Position numbers and translations under genes: made by a program | Part shown: one piece after another, positions 1 to 10,073 of the stretch | Layout of the letters: every line of letters starts with the position of its first letter | Position numbering within the stretch: the first letter of the stretch is position 1 | Notes under the pieces: generated by a model | What the model saw: the letters and a program-made list of their open reading frames with translations, nothing else | The model's database searches: none | Told to the model about the DNA's origin: nothing | DNA from: Arenicella chitinivorans | Lineage (GTDB): Bacteria; Pseudomonadota; Gammaproteobacteria; Arenicellales; Arenicellaceae | Direction of reading: 5' to 3' | Assembly (NCBI RefSeq): GCF_014651515.1 | Contig: NZ_BMXA01000001.1 | Coordinates: 558,001-622,000 of the forward strand | DNA length: 64,000 nt

Positions 1-72
1 CCAGTGCTAATCTACCCAGTACGGGGCATGGTAGATGAACTGTGTCGCGTACCAATCAGGAGAATTTCGACT

Positions 73-1503
73 ATGTCTAAGTTGATGTTGGTGTTTAAAA
101 ACAAGGCTGTATTTCGAATCCTGGCGCTAGGACTCTTACTGGTTTGCGCTAATGTTTACGCGGATTTGCCAAGTGGCATCGCGATGAGCGTGGATGTGGT
201 GCAAAGTAAAGTCAGTCCCAGTGAGCAAGCCTTGGTAAAAGTCACGTACACCAATGTCGGGTCGACACCCAAGCAACTCCTGCGCTGGGAGACCGCGTTC
301 GAGGGGCGGGTCGATGAAGATTTTTTGACCGTCACTCATGAAGGTCGCGTGTTGCCCTATATGGGGCGTCACTATAAGCGTGCTCCGGCGACTTCAGCCG
401 ATTACATCAGTTTAGCGCCGGGCGAAAGTCGCAGTCAGGTCGTCGATATTAATACAGGCTACCACCTCGATTACAAAGGGGAGTACCTTATTAGCCCTAA
501 GGGCGCTGCCGTGGCGCAAAAGTCACCGCCTGTCAAATTGATCTTGAGCAAGGATCGCCCAGTAAGTCTGAAACAAACGCCGATTATCAACAGTTGTGAT
601 GGTGATCGTCCAGATCAAATTGATTCCGCCTTGGGTGCCGCTGAGAGTTTGGCAAAACGTGCGCGCGATGACATGCGGGCAACGCCGGTCGCGTTTCGTC
701 GTTCGGTGCAACGCTACAAAGAATGGTTTGGGGCGTATACAGCGACCCGATGGAACGCTGTGCAACGAAATTTTGATCGTATTTTCTCAACGCTCAGCGG
801 CCGTACAATCACGTTCGAGTGTGACGACAGCGTGCCATATTTTGCTTACGTTTACCCTGGTCAACCTTACGATGTCTATCTGGGGCAAGCATTCTGGAGT
901 GCGCCGATGACTGGCACTGATTCCAAGGCGGGCACGATTATCCATGAGGTTAGTCACTTTAACGTGGTGGCGGCAACCGACGACATAGAATATGGGCAGT
1001 CGGCAGCTCGAAGCTTGGCGCGAACACGCCCTGCTGATGCGGTACGAAATGCAGATAGTCATGAGTATTTTGCGGAAAATACCCCGTCTTTGCCTATGTT
1101 CACCGCAACTGTCGATCTGGTTTCATCAATTACAGTGACAGAAGATCTGAAAACAGTAGTCGGTGGCAATGTGAGTCTCTCCGCGTCGGTGAGTAATGTG
1201 GGGAGCGCGGATGCACCGTCGACGACGGTTACCGTACGCGTGTCTGCTGATTCGGTGATATCACTTGCAGATCCCGTGGCTGGCAGTGCGCCTGTCATGG
1301 CGCTTGCCGGTGGTGAGGAGCTGGCTGTTGATTTGTCTTTTAAAGCGCCGCGTGAAGAGGGGCAATACTGGATTGGTGTGTGTGTCACTGAGGTCAACGG
1401 GGAGTCAGGTACCGACAATAACTGTTCTGGTGGTGTGCCACTTACCGTGCGCAAAATGTCATTACTGTCCGTTTTGATGCTGTTACTAAGCGACGATGAC
1501 TAG
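73..1503 (+). CDS. Secreted M35-like (aspzincin) metallopeptidase with CARDB domain
   Basis: Predicted secreted zinc endopeptidase of 476 aa. The start at 73 puts a signal peptide first (about residues 1-30, hydrophobic core ILALGLLLVC, then VYA/D); the frame is open further upstream but would bury it. An Ig-like N-terminal region precedes the catalytic part. HEVSH at about residues 291-295, followed by ATDDIEYG, fits the aspzincin pattern of HExxH plus a downstream Asp ligand, as in deuterolysin and peptidyl-Lys peptidases. After the catalytic region comes a beta-rich CARDB-like domain (about 345-455) with typical VSNVGSADAPSTTVTVRV sequence. The protein ends in a short hydrophobic run and three Asp. 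It stands alone, 250 bp before serC. The family assignment is firm; the substrate is unknown. Confidence 0.82.
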   Translation: MSKLMLVFKNKAVFRILALGLLLVCANVYADLPSGIAMSVDVVQSKVSPSEQALVKVTYTNVGSTPKQLLRWETAFEGRVDEDFLTVTHEGRVLPYMGRHYKRAPATSADYISLAPGESRSQVVDINTGYHLDYKGEYLISPKGAAVAQKSPPVKLILSKDRPVSLKQTPIINSCDGDRPDQIDSALGAAESLAKRARDDMRATPVAFRRSVQRYKEWFGAYTATRWNAVQRNFDRIFSTLSGRTITFECDDSVPYFAYVYPGQPYDVYLGQAFWSAPMTGTDSKAGTIIHEVSHFNVVAATDDIEYGQSAARSLARTRPADAVRNADSHEYFAENTPSLPMFTATVDLVSSITVTEDLKTVVGGNVSLSASVSNVGSADAPSTTVTVRVSADSVISLADPVAGSAPVMALAGGEELAVDLSFKAPREEGQYWIGVCVTEVNGESGTDNNCSGGVPLTVRKMSLLSVLMLLLSDDD

Positions 1504-1546
1504 TTTGGTTCGCCTCACCGTATAGATTTCTTGAATACCCAACATG

Positions 1547-1578
1547 GTTGGCCATAAAACCTAGTGATTATGGCCAAC
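1547..1578. other. Perfect 11-bp inverted repeat between the peptidase gene and serC
   Basis: GTTGGCCATAA is followed after 10 bp by its exact complement TTATGGCCAAC. It lies 44 bp after the peptidase stop. A run of five T follows 12 bp later (1591-1595), so it may end the peptidase transcript, though spacing is poor for an intrinsic terminator. An operator for the serC promoter is the alternative. Confidence 0.45.
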
Positions 1579-1752
1579 TAGTCATATGGATTTTTGTCTT
1601 CCTTGTGTAGAATACTCTGCTTATTCATGGCATTGACTGGCAGCGCTTCAAATTCTGCCATCTGCGGCCCGACATGACAGCGAATGAAGCCCAGCCGGTG
1701 GTGGTTGGTGTCTGATCGCAAGACAAGATTTTAACTTTCTTGGAGACTTATA

Positions 1753-2835
1753 ATGAGTCGTGTTTATAACTTCAGTGCAGGTCCAGCTGTACTGCCATTG
1801 GCTGTGCTTGAAGAAGTGCAAGCTGAGCTACTGGAATGGGGGCATACCGGTGCGTCGGTGATGGAAGTATCACATCGAGGTGGGCCCTTTATGCAGACTG
1901 CCGCACAAGCAGAACAGGATTTGCGCGATTTGATGGGCATCCCGGATAACTACAAAGTCCTGTTTCTGCAAGGTGGTGCCACGATGCAGTTCTCTGCAAT
2001 TCCACTAAACCTGGGTTTTGCCGGTAAACGTGCCGACTATGCACATACTGGGCATTGGAGTAAAAAGGCAATTGCGGACGCAAAGCGCTTTATTGATGTG
2101 AATGTGGTGTGTGACACGTCCGAAGAGGGTTACAAGCATGTGCCCGAGGCCAGCAGTTGGCAGCTCAGTGATGACGCTGCGTATGTGCACATTACCCCAA
2201 ATGAAACGATCGCGGGCGTTGAGTTTGACTGGCTACCTGAAACTCAGGCGCCAATTTGCGCCGACCTGTCGTCAACCATTCTTTCGCGTCCGATCGATGT
2301 GCGTAAATATGGGCTTATCTATGCGGGTGCACAGAAGAATATTGGCCCGGCAGGGTTAACGATCGTGATTGTGCGTGACGACCTGTTGGGCCACTTCCCT
2401 GCGGATGCACCACGACTATTGGATTACCAGGTCATGGCTGAGAGCGACAGTATGAATAATACCCCGCCAACCTTTGCTTGGTATCTGGCCGGTAAGGTGT
2501 TTGCTTGGTTAAAAGCCAATGGTGGTGTTGAGTCAATGGCGCAAACCAATCAGCAGAAAGCGAGTGCGTTGTACGACTACATTGATAATTCAAATGGTTT
2601 CTATACCAATCCGGTGGCCGTGGACAGCCGCTCGTGGATGAACGTGCCTTTTATCCTAGCTGATGATCAATTAGACGCATCTTTTCTGGCGGAGTCTCAC
2701 GCTGCTGGCTTACACGCCCTCAAAGGTCATCGCTCGGTCGGTGGAATGCGTGCCAGCATCTACAACGCCATGTCGGTAGATGGTGTTACCGCATTGATCG
2801 ACTTTATGGATCAGTTCAAAGCCAAGCACCAATAA
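1753..2835 (+). CDS. serC: Phosphoserine aminotransferase SerC
   Basis: Cytosolic PLP enzyme that transaminates 3-phosphohydroxypyruvate to phosphoserine, and also serves pyridoxine synthesis in gammaproteobacteria. At 360 aa it has the usual length and opens with the typical YNFSAGPA. The PLP-binding lysine is K195 in AGAQKNIGPAG, and HRGG near residue 41 is the conserved substrate region. An SD-like TTGGAGA lies just before the ATG. It leads a run of serine and aromatic biosynthesis genes, as serC does in Pseudomonas-type genomes, and the next gene encodes the preceding enzyme of the same pathway. Confidence 0.97.
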   Translation: MSRVYNFSAGPAVLPLAVLEEVQAELLEWGHTGASVMEVSHRGGPFMQTAAQAEQDLRDLMGIPDNYKVLFLQGGATMQFSAIPLNLGFAGKRADYAHTGHWSKKAIADAKRFIDVNVVCDTSEEGYKHVPEASSWQLSDDAAYVHITPNETIAGVEFDWLPETQAPICADLSSTILSRPIDVRKYGLIYAGAQKNIGPAGLTIVIVRDDLLGHFPADAPRLLDYQVMAESDSMNNTPPTFAWYLAGKVFAWLKANGGVESMAQTNQQKASALYDYIDNSNGFYTNPVAVDSRSWMNVPFILADDQLDASFLAESHAAGLHALKGHRSVGGMRASIYNAMSVDGVTALIDFMDQFKAKHQ

Positions 2836-2887
2836 CCAAATATTCCGATCGCGTGTCTGGTGGCGCGCGAGAGAGGCAGGACATAAC

Positions 2888-4057
2888 ATGTATCAAATTC
2901 TTACACTTAATAACATTTCAGCGGTCGGGCTCGAGAAGTTTCCGACTGATTTGTATCAGATTTCTGACGACGTGGCATCGCCGGATGCCATCATCTTGCG
3001 TTCATTTAAAATGCACGATATGCCGATTCCCGCCAGCCTCAAGGCGGTTGGGCGCGCCGGTGCAGGGGTCAATAACATTCCGTTGGATGCCATGAGTAAA
3101 GCCGGTATTCCGGTGTTCAATGCGCCAGGCGCAAACGCCAATGCGGTTAAGGAGTTAGTGATCGCATCCTTATTTTTGTCGGCGCGAAACATCAGTGAAG
3201 CCATCAAATACACCGAAGGGTTGCAAGGTGAAGATGCCGAGCTCGGCAAGTTGGTGGAAGCTGGCAAGAAAAAATACGCCGGTTTTGAATTGCCCGGTCG
3301 CACCATTGGTGTGGTCGGGTTGGGCGCGATTGGACGCATGGTCGCTAATACCTGTGTCAACCTAGGTATGAATGTCGTTGGTTTTGATCCAGGTTTAACC
3401 GTCGACGGTGCGTGGCAGTTATCAGCTCAGATTGAACGTGCTAACAGTGTTGATGAAATGTTATCAAAGGTTGATTTTCTAACCGTACATGTTCCCTTGA
3501 TTGATGCGACTCGTGATTTGATCAACGCTGACAATGTGCAGAAAATGAAGCCGACTGCGGTCGTTATTAACCTGGCGCGTGGCGGTATTATCAATGATGC
3601 CGCGGTGTGCGATGCCATAGATGCAGGCAAATTGGGTTGCTACGTCACCGATTTCCCCAATAATCGCACCAAGCAAACGCCGAAAGTGATTGGTCTGCCA
3701 CATTTAGGTGCATCGACCGGCGAAGCAGAAGACAACTGTGCGGTGATGGTGGCGAATCAGGTTCGAGACTATCTGGAAACAGGCAATATCACTAATTCGG
3801 TTAACTTCCCGAATGTGTCGATGCCGCGTGGTACCGATCATCGTTTGGTAGTCTGTAATCAGAACGTGCCAAACATGGTCGGTCAAATTTCGACTATTCT
3901 GGCCGATGCTAACTTAAATATTAACGACATGATCAACCAGTCGCGTGGTGATGTGGCTTACACGATCGTCGATGTCGACAGTGCCATTCCCAGCGATGTT
4001 ATTAGCACGATCAAACAGCTTGATGGTGTTATGATAGCTCGCACAATCCAAGCCTAG
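2888..4057 (+). CDS. serA: D-3-phosphoglycerate dehydrogenase
   Basis: NAD-dependent oxidation of 3-phosphoglycerate, the committed step of serine synthesis. The protein has 389 aa. The Rossmann motif GLGAIG is at residues 144-149, the catalytic Arg sits in NLARGG and the catalytic His in LPHLGAST. A C-terminal ACT domain (about 318-389) suggests serine feedback control as in other SerA proteins; this is inference. It is 52 bp after serC and 26 bp before pheA, so probably cotranscribed. Having serA inside the serC-pheA cluster is unusual and makes the locus a complete 3-phosphoglycerate-to-phosphoserine unit. Another 2-hydroxyacid dehydrogenase is unlikely given the ACT domain and neighbour. 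Confidence 0.93.
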   Translation: MYQILTLNNISAVGLEKFPTDLYQISDDVASPDAIILRSFKMHDMPIPASLKAVGRAGAGVNNIPLDAMSKAGIPVFNAPGANANAVKELVIASLFLSARNISEAIKYTEGLQGEDAELGKLVEAGKKKYAGFELPGRTIGVVGLGAIGRMVANTCVNLGMNVVGFDPGLTVDGAWQLSAQIERANSVDEMLSKVDFLTVHVPLIDATRDLINADNVQKMKPTAVVINLARGGIINDAAVCDAIDAGKLGCYVTDFPNNRTKQTPKVIGLPHLGASTGEAEDNCAVMVANQVRDYLETGNITNSVNFPNVSMPRGTDHRLVVCNQNVPNMVGQISTILADANLNINDMINQSRGDVAYTIVDVDSAIPSDVISTIKQLDGVMIARTIQA

Positions 4058-4083
4058 GCTTCGCACGATAATCGTAACGTCTC

Positions 4084-5205
4084 ATGGGTGATAAACCACA
4101 AACTGACTCCGACGAGCTGGTCGCATTGCGCGCAAAAATTGATGCTTTCGATCAGCAAATATTGCGGCTGATACAACAGCGCGTGCTAGTCGCGGCGGAT
4201 ATCGCCAAGGCCAAGGTCGCGAGTGATGCTGATGCATCGTTTTATCGCCCAGAGCGTGAAGCGCAGGTCTTGCGTCGGGTTCGCGAGCGCAATGCCGTGT
4301 TGCGCGAGGAGCTGCATGGGTTAGTGTCTGATGATGAAATGGTGCGCCTCATGCGCGAGATCATGTCGACATCACTGGCGGCTGAAATGCCGATGACGGT
4401 GGCCTATTTAGGGCCGGAAGGGACCTATACTCAAGCGGCGGTGGTTAAGCATTTTGGTCAAGCAGTGCGTAGTCTTGATGTAAAAACCATTCCGGATGTA
4501 TTCCGAGTCGTTGAGCAGCGCAAAGCGCATTTTGGCGTTGTGCCGGTGGAAAACTCAACAGAAGGTATTATCACGCACACTCTGGATTGCTTTTCTTCAT
4601 CCAATCTCAAGGTCTGTGGTGAGGTTCAATTGCCAATCAGTCATCAATTGTTGAGTAATGCTGATGGTCTGACAAATGTGCAGAAAGTGTATGCGCATCC
4701 TCAGGCGCTCGCGCAGTGTCGTGAGTGGTTGGAACGTTATTTGCCGGACGCCGAAATATTGACCGCCAGCAGTAATGCAGAGGCGGCGATTATTGCCTCT
4801 AAAGACCCGGCAGTGGCGGCCATTGCCAGTGACATTGCTGGGCGCTTATACAATATCAATATCCTAGCTTCCGGCATTGAGGATGAGCGCAACAATACCA
4901 CGCGGTTTTTGATTATCGGCACCGACAGCTATGCGGCTAGCGGTGAAGATAAAACCACCATTATGGTATCGGCACCGAATAAAGTGGGCAGCCTGTTTGA
5001 ACTATTAAAGCCTTTGTACGATGCCGGCGTCGATATGAGTCGAATTGAGTCTCGACCGAGTCGGCAAACCAATTGGGAGTATGTGTTTTTCATCGATCTC
5101 ATTGGGCATGTCGATGACCAAGGGGTGTCGGCCGCTCTGGAAGAGTTAAAGGCCAAATCCGCCTACTTTAAGCTAATTGGTTCTTACCCGGTCGGCGTTT
5201 TATAA
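4084..5205 (+). CDS. pheA: Bifunctional chorismate mutase / prephenate dehydratase
   Basis: P-protein that converts chorismate to prephenate and then to phenylpyruvate. It has 373 aa with an N-terminal AroQ-type mutase (about 10-95), a dehydratase domain starting at VAYLGPEGTYTQAA (about 104), the dehydratase motif NNTTRFL, and a C-terminal ACT domain (about 295-373) containing IESRPSR, the usual phenylalanine-sensing region. It lies 26 bp after serA and 24 bp before tyrA. No hisC is found between pheA and tyrA, unlike in Pseudomonas. Confidence 0.97.
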   Translation: MGDKPQTDSDELVALRAKIDAFDQQILRLIQQRVLVAADIAKAKVASDADASFYRPEREAQVLRRVRERNAVLREELHGLVSDDEMVRLMREIMSTSLAAEMPMTVAYLGPEGTYTQAAVVKHFGQAVRSLDVKTIPDVFRVVEQRKAHFGVVPVENSTEGIITHTLDCFSSSNLKVCGEVQLPISHQLLSNADGLTNVQKVYAHPQALAQCREWLERYLPDAEILTASSNAEAAIIASKDPAVAAIASDIAGRLYNINILASGIEDERNNTTRFLIIGTDSYAASGEDKTTIMVSAPNKVGSLFELLKPLYDAGVDMSRIESRPSRQTNWEYVFFIDLIGHVDDQGVSAALEELKAKSAYFKLIGSYPVGVL

Positions 5206-5229
5206 CCCCGGTCGTCGTTTCTTTTTCTT

Positions 5230-6123
5230 ATGTTTAATCAAGTCACGATTGTCGGAACAGGCTTGCTTGGTGGTTCGCTGGCACGTGACCTGCGTGAGCA
5301 GCGGTTGGCTAGGCTTCTTGTCGGTGTATGCCGATCAAGCGAAACCGCGCAAGAAACATTGGACGCAGGCGTTGTAGACGTGGTGCTGCCGCTCACTCAA
5401 GCGGTACAGGATGCTGACCTGGTGGTGCTTGCAACGCCGATGCAGGCGATGCTGTCCGTCATCACTGAGATGAGAACACATTTGCCGCCCGCTGCGATCA
5501 TAACCGACGTCGGTAGTGTTAAAACGGACCTTTATAACCAATTGAAGCAGCAGGTGCCGGATATTCTGCCGCAATTTGTTTTGGCTCACCCGATTGCAGG
5601 TGGCGAAAACTCTGGTGTATCGGCATCTAAGCTTAAGCTATTTCAAAATAAGCATGTGATCATCACGCAGACAACCGAAGTTGATGTGCAGATGACATCG
5701 ATAGTGGTGGACATGTGGCAGCGTTTGGGCGCTCACGTGTTATCCATGAGCTTGCAGGAACATGACGCAATTTTTGCCAAAACCAGTCACTTGCCACACG
5801 TGATTGCATTTAGTTTGGTTAATTTTTTGAGTCATCAGCCCGATCGTGAGCGATTATTTGACTTGGCCGCCGCAGGTTTTTACGATTTTACGCGCATCGC
5901 ATCAAGCAATGCTGAGATGTGGCGTGATATCTGTGTTACCAATCGTGAACAAGTTCTCGCCGCGCTCGATGGTTTTCATGCGCAAATTGAAGGCATTCGT
6001 GATCTGGTGGCCAACGCAGACCAGGCGGCCATCCTTGAGTATTTCGGCGCGGCGAAAGCGGCACGCGATGCCGGGCTGATAAAGCGCGCAGAGGCAATTG
6101 CGCAGGCTCAGGATACTGATTAA
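5230..6123 (+). CDS. tyrA: Prephenate / arogenate dehydrogenase
   Basis: Oxidative decarboxylation of prephenate (or arogenate) toward tyrosine. The 297-aa protein begins with a dinucleotide-binding motif GTGLLGGSLAR at about residues 10-20 and carries the HPIAGGENSG motif of the TyrA family. It has no chorismate mutase domain, so it is the cyclohexadienyl-dehydrogenase form and not the enteric fusion. It sits in line between pheA and aroA. Specificity for prephenate versus arogenate cannot be read from sequence here. Confidence 0.94.
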   Translation: MFNQVTIVGTGLLGGSLARDLREQRLARLLVGVCRSSETAQETLDAGVVDVVLPLTQAVQDADLVVLATPMQAMLSVITEMRTHLPPAAIITDVGSVKTDLYNQLKQQVPDILPQFVLAHPIAGGENSGVSASKLKLFQNKHVIITQTTEVDVQMTSIVVDMWQRLGAHVLSMSLQEHDAIFAKTSHLPHVIAFSLVNFLSHQPDRERLFDLAAAGFYDFTRIASSNAEMWRDICVTNREQVLAALDGFHAQIEGIRDLVANADQAAILEYFGAAKAARDAGLIKRAEAIAQAQDTD

Positions 6124-6173
6124 CGAGACAATTGAGACAGTGCGCCCAGCGCCAGAGAGAAGAGCGATTAACT

Positions 6174-7496
6174 ATGAGTGTGAATTCGACATTATCGTCT
6201 AAAAAGGCGGCGAATGCATTGAACGGTGCCTTGCGTGTACCCGGCGACAAGTCTATGTCTCACCGTGCAGTGATGTTTTCATCTTTGGCCGAGGGCACGA
6301 GTCATATTACTGGGTTGCTTGAAGGCGAGGATGTTATGGCCACTCTGGCAGCATTTCGTGCGATGGGCGTGCAAGCCGAAGGGCCAAATAACGGTGACCT
6401 GGTGATCCATGGGGTCGGTATGCGTGGACTTAACGCGCCTAAAGTGGATCTGGATATGGGTAATTCCGGTACCGCTATGCGATTGATGACCGGGATTCTT
6501 GCTGCACAAAGTTTTGCTTCCAAGCTGGTTGGTGATGCATCGCTGTCAAAACGGCCCATGCGTCGCGTCACAGTTCCGTTGACTTCAATGGGAGCGCGTT
6601 GTGCGACCGATGATAATGGTTGCCCACCAATTCATATCCGCGGTGTTGAGCGTTTGCAACCGATTAGCTACAAGTTGCCTATGGCGAGTGCACAGATTAA
6701 GTCTGCAGTGTTGTTGGCCGGTTTGTATGCCGATGGTGAAACCTCCGTCACGGAACCCGCGCCAACGCGTGACCATACCGAACGAATGTTAAAAGCATAC
6801 GGCTACGAATGTGACTCAGAAAAGGTCAATGACCAGGTCACCACGATTCGCTTATCTGGTGGTGGCAAGTTAACGGCCACGGATATTGATATTCCAGCCG
6901 ATATTTCGTCTGCTGCCTTTTTTATGGTGGCAGCATCCATCGTGCCGGGTTCATTAATTGTTTTGGAGCATGTGTGTATTAACCCAACTCGGACCGGAGT
7001 CATCGATATTCTTAAGGCCATGGGCGCGGACATTAAACTGTTGAACCCGCGTGCTATCGGTGGAGAGCCGGTAGCGGACATCCAAGTGAAGTACGTTGGG
7101 CTGAAAGGGTGTGAAATTGACCCTAATTTGGTGCCGCTCGCCATCGATGAGTTTCCCGTATTGTGCGTGGCTGCCGCATGTGCTGATGGTCAAACCGTGA
7201 TATCCGGTGCAGAAGAGTTACGACACAAAGAATCCGATCGTATTTCCAGCATGGTCGAAGGTTTGCGTAATATTGGTGTGGAAGTCGAAGAGCGCCGGGA
7301 TGGTATGTTGGTTCAGGGCGGTGCGATTCGCGGCGGCACGGTTGAGAGTTACCACGATCACCGTATTGCCATGTCGTTTGCGATTGCTGGCGGCGTTTGT
7401 ACTGATAAAATTGTTATCAATGGCGCGGAAACAGTAGCCACGTCGTTCCCAAATTTTGTAAAACTCGCTACGGCGGTAGGGTTGCGCATTGAGTAA
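6174..7496 (+). CDS. aroA: 3-phosphoshikimate 1-carboxyvinyltransferase (EPSP synthase)
   Basis: Sixth step of the shikimate pathway, joining PEP and shikimate-3-phosphate. The ATG at 6174 follows GAGAGAAGAG and gives 440 aa; an upstream in-frame TTG at 6132 is less likely. Conserved features are PGDKSMSHR near the N terminus, GNSGTAMRL, SKRPMRRV and the C-terminal DHRIAMSF. A glycine stands where glyphosate-sensitive enzymes have GNAGTAMR, here read GNSGTAMR, so residue 2 of the motif is Ser instead of Ala. Its last codons overlap cmk by 8 bp. Confidence 0.96.
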   Translation: MSVNSTLSSKKAANALNGALRVPGDKSMSHRAVMFSSLAEGTSHITGLLEGEDVMATLAAFRAMGVQAEGPNNGDLVIHGVGMRGLNAPKVDLDMGNSGTAMRLMTGILAAQSFASKLVGDASLSKRPMRRVTVPLTSMGARCATDDNGCPPIHIRGVERLQPISYKLPMASAQIKSAVLLAGLYADGETSVTEPAPTRDHTERMLKAYGYECDSEKVNDQVTTIRLSGGGKLTATDIDIPADISSAAFFMVAASIVPGSLIVLEHVCINPTRTGVIDILKAMGADIKLLNPRAIGGEPVADIQVKYVGLKGCEIDPNLVPLAIDEFPVLCVAAACADGQTVISGAEELRHKESDRISSMVEGLRNIGVEVEERRDGMLVQGGAIRGGTVESYHDHRIAMSFAIAGGVCTDKIVINGAETVATSFPNFVKLATAVGLRIE

Positions 7497-8172
7497 GACA
7501 ACACCTTTGCCGCCAGTGCTGGCGCTGGACGGACCGAGCGGTTCTGGAAAAGGAACCATTGGGCAAATATGTGCGTTAAAATTTGGTTGGCACTACTTAG
7601 ATAGTGGCGCGATTTATCGTGGACTGGCTTGGCTGGCGAACTCCAAATCCGTCGCTGCAGATGACGTTGCAGGTCTCGTGGCGCTTGCCGAGAGCATGTC
7701 TCTGGTGTGTCATGTGCAGACCGACGACGTGGCTCAAATCGAAATTAATGGGCGTATTGTCACAGACGATTTGCGCACAGAAGAGACCGGCGAAATGGCC
7801 AGTAAAATTGCGCCACTTGGGTCGGTCAGAGCAGCCTTGCTGGCAATGCAACGTCGGTGTCGACGCACGCCTGGTTTGGTCGCGGATGGCCGTGATATGG
7901 GCACGGTCGTGTTCCCTGATGCAGAATTTAAGGTGTTTTTGACCGCAAGCGCGGAAATTCGGGCACAAAGGCGTTTCGATCAGTTGAAATCAAAAGGTTT
8001 CGATGTTAACCTCGCGCGCCTGTTAGAGTCGATCCAGGCCCGTGACGTCCGAGATTCGAGCCGCGCAGAATCTCCGCTTAAACCTGCGGATGACGCGTAT
8101 GTGCTTGATACTTCAGCGCTGTCTATTGATGAAGTCGTTGCGTGTATAATGGATCATGTAAATCAACGCTGA
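7489..8172 (+). CDS. cmk: Cytidylate kinase
   Basis: Phosphorylates CMP and dCMP to the diphosphates with ATP. The 227-aa protein has its P-loop at GPSGSGKGT (about residues 15-23) and the RDMGTVVFPDA segment typical of Cmk. The start is a TTG that overlaps the end of aroA by 8 bp, which implies translational coupling. The aroA-cmk-rpsA order is standard. Weaker alternative starts inside would lose the P-loop context. Confidence 0.95.
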   Translation: MSKTTPLPPVLALDGPSGSGKGTIGQICALKFGWHYLDSGAIYRGLAWLANSKSVAADDVAGLVALAESMSLVCHVQTDDVAQIEINGRIVTDDLRTEETGEMASKIAPLGSVRAALLAMQRRCRRTPGLVADGRDMGTVVFPDAEFKVFLTASAEIRAQRRFDQLKSKGFDVNLARLLESIQARDVRDSSRAESPLKPADDAYVLDTSALSIDEVVACIMDHVNQR

Positions 8173-8249
8173 TCTTCGTTCGGACCGAATGTGACGCTAG
8201 ATAAGATGCCAGTTTCTGCAACGGAAGCCAGTATCGAAGGTAAGAAGTT

Positions 8250-9920
8250 ATGAGCGAATCATTCGCTGAAATGTTTGAAGAGAGCCTAAAGAACACCGTT
8301 ATGACCGTCGGTGAGGTGATCAAAGCTGAAGTTGTTTCTGTCGACGGCGATTATGTGACCGTCACTGCGGGCCTCAAGTCTGAAGCCGAAATTCCCCTTT
8401 CCCAGTTTGCTAAAATCGAAGGCGAGTACAATGTACACGCAGGCGACCTAGTAGAGGTTGCTATCGAGAGCGTCGAAGACGGTTACGGCCGTACCAAGTT
8501 GTCACACGATAAAGCACGTCGTGTCCGCGTATGGGCGGAGCTGGAGAAGGCACACGAAAACGAAGATATCGTGGTTGGTCAGATTACTGGCAAAGTAAAA
8601 GGTGGTTTCACCGTATCACTGCAAAACGTTCGTGCGTTCCTGCCGGGTTCATTGGTAGATGTGCGTCCTGTTAAAGATTCTGCGTATCTTGAAAATCGTG
8701 ACCTTGAGTTGAAGGTAATCAAGATCGATAAAGCACGTAACAACGTTGTTGTTTCTCGCCGCGCTGTGGTTGAGAACGAGTTGGGTGCTGAGCGTGAAGA
8801 GTTGCTGAAAACCATCGAAGAAGGTCAAATCGTTAAAGGTATCGTTAAGAACCTGACTGACTACGGTGCGTTTATCAATCTGGGTGGCATTGACGGTCTG
8901 TTGCACATCACAGATATGGCATGGAAACGTGTTAAGCATCCGTCTGAAATTTTGGAAGTTGGCCAAGATATCGAAGCACGCGTACTGAAGTTCGACAAAG
9001 AAAAAGCACGTGTTTCCTTGGGCATCAAGCAAATGGGTGATGACCCATGGAAAGATCTGGCACGTCGTTTCACCGTTGACTCGCGTCATTACGGTAAAGT
9101 GACTAACATCACTGACTACGGTGCCTTTGTTGAGCTGGAAGATGGTGTTGAAGGTTTGGTGCACGTGTCAGAAATGGACTGGACCAACAAAAACATTCAT
9201 CCAAGTAAAGTGTGCCAAGTTAATGACGAAGTCGAAGTTGTGGTGCTGGAGATCGATGCCGAGCGTCGTCGTATTTCACTGGGTATGAAGCAGTGCCGTG
9301 CGAACCCATGGGATAGCTTCGCCGCGACACACAAGAAAGGCGACAAAGTTGTTGGTAAGATCAAATCAATCACTGATTTCGGTGTGTTTATTGGTCTTGA
9401 GGGCAACATTGACGGTTTGATTCACCTTAGCGATCTGTCTTGGAACGAAGAAGGCGAAGACGTCATCCGCAACTACTCTAAAGGCGATGAGCTGGAAGCC
9501 GTTGTCTTGGCTGTAGATCCAGAGCGTGAGCGTATTTCATTGGGTGTCAAGCAAATTTCTGGTGACCCATTCAGTGACTTCGTTGCCGCCAACAATAAAG
9601 GCGCGGTTGTCACTGGTACCGTGAAAGAAGTCGATTCACGTGGTGTCACCATTGAATTAACTGAGGGCGTTGAGGGTTACCTGCGTGCGGGCGAGATCTC
9701 ACGTGACCACGTTGATGATGCTTCCAACCTGTTCAGTGTTGGCGATAAAGTTGAATCAAAAGTCACGTCAATCGACCGTAAGACTCGCCGAATTTCATTG
9801 TCCATTAAAGCATTGGAAGCGCAGCACGAAAGTGAGGCGATCCAAGAATATGCGCGTGGCAGCGATGAATCTGGTAGCAGCTTGCTGGCTGAGAAACTGA
9901 AAGAAAAATTGAATAAATAG
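8250..9920 (+). CDS. rpsA: 30S ribosomal protein S1
   Basis: The large mRNA-binding ribosomal protein that helps load structured messages onto the 30S subunit. At 556 aa it has the full gammaproteobacterial length with six S1 (OB-fold) repeats. Repeated [19 protein letters not shown]-type motifs are visible from about residue 190 on, and the first two divergent domains bind the ribosome. The ATG at 8250 follows AAGGTAAGAAG. A strong terminator follows the stop by 28 bp, so the aromatic/cmk/rpsA transcript probably ends here. Confidence 0.98.
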   Translation: MSESFAEMFEESLKNTVMTVGEVIKAEVVSVDGDYVTVTAGLKSEAEIPLSQFAKIEGEYNVHAGDLVEVAIESVEDGYGRTKLSHDKARRVRVWAELEKAHENEDIVVGQITGKVKGGFTVSLQNVRAFLPGSLVDVRPVKDSAYLENRDLELKVIKIDKARNNVVVSRRAVVENELGAEREELLKTIEEGQIVKGIVKNLTDYGAFINLGGIDGLLHITDMAWKRVKHPSEILEVGQDIEARVLKFDKEKARVSLGIKQMGDDPWKDLARRFTVDSRHYGKVTNITDYGAFVELEDGVEGLVHVSEMDWTNKNIHPSKVCQVNDEVEVVVLEIDAERRRISLGMKQCRANPWDSFAATHKKGDKVVGKIKSITDFGVFIGLEGNIDGLIHLSDLSWNEEGEDVIRNYSKGDELEAVVLAVDPERERISLGVKQISGDPFSDFVAANNKGAVVTGTVKEVDSRGVTIELTEGVEGYLRAGEISRDHVDDASNLFSVGDKVESKVTSIDRKTRRISLSIKALEAQHESEAIQEYARGSDESGSSLLAEKLKEKLNK

Positions 9921-9948
9921 ACCTTTATTCAAGCATCTTTGAAAAGAG

Positions 9949-9983
9949 CCGCAGCCCGCCGATTCGGGGGCTGCGGTTTTTTT
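9949..9983 (+). terminator. Intrinsic terminator after rpsA
   Basis: CCGCAGCCC pairs with GGGCTGCGG around a short loop, followed by seven T. A clear Rho-independent terminator separating rpsA from ihfB. Confidence 0.92.
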
Positions 9984-10073
9984 ATGTCAGCCAGAACTTG
10001 GTGGTCAATCGTCAATTATGACGATAAATTTAGTAATATCAGTCACTTAGCCAGCTTTTTTGTTCTGGATTAG

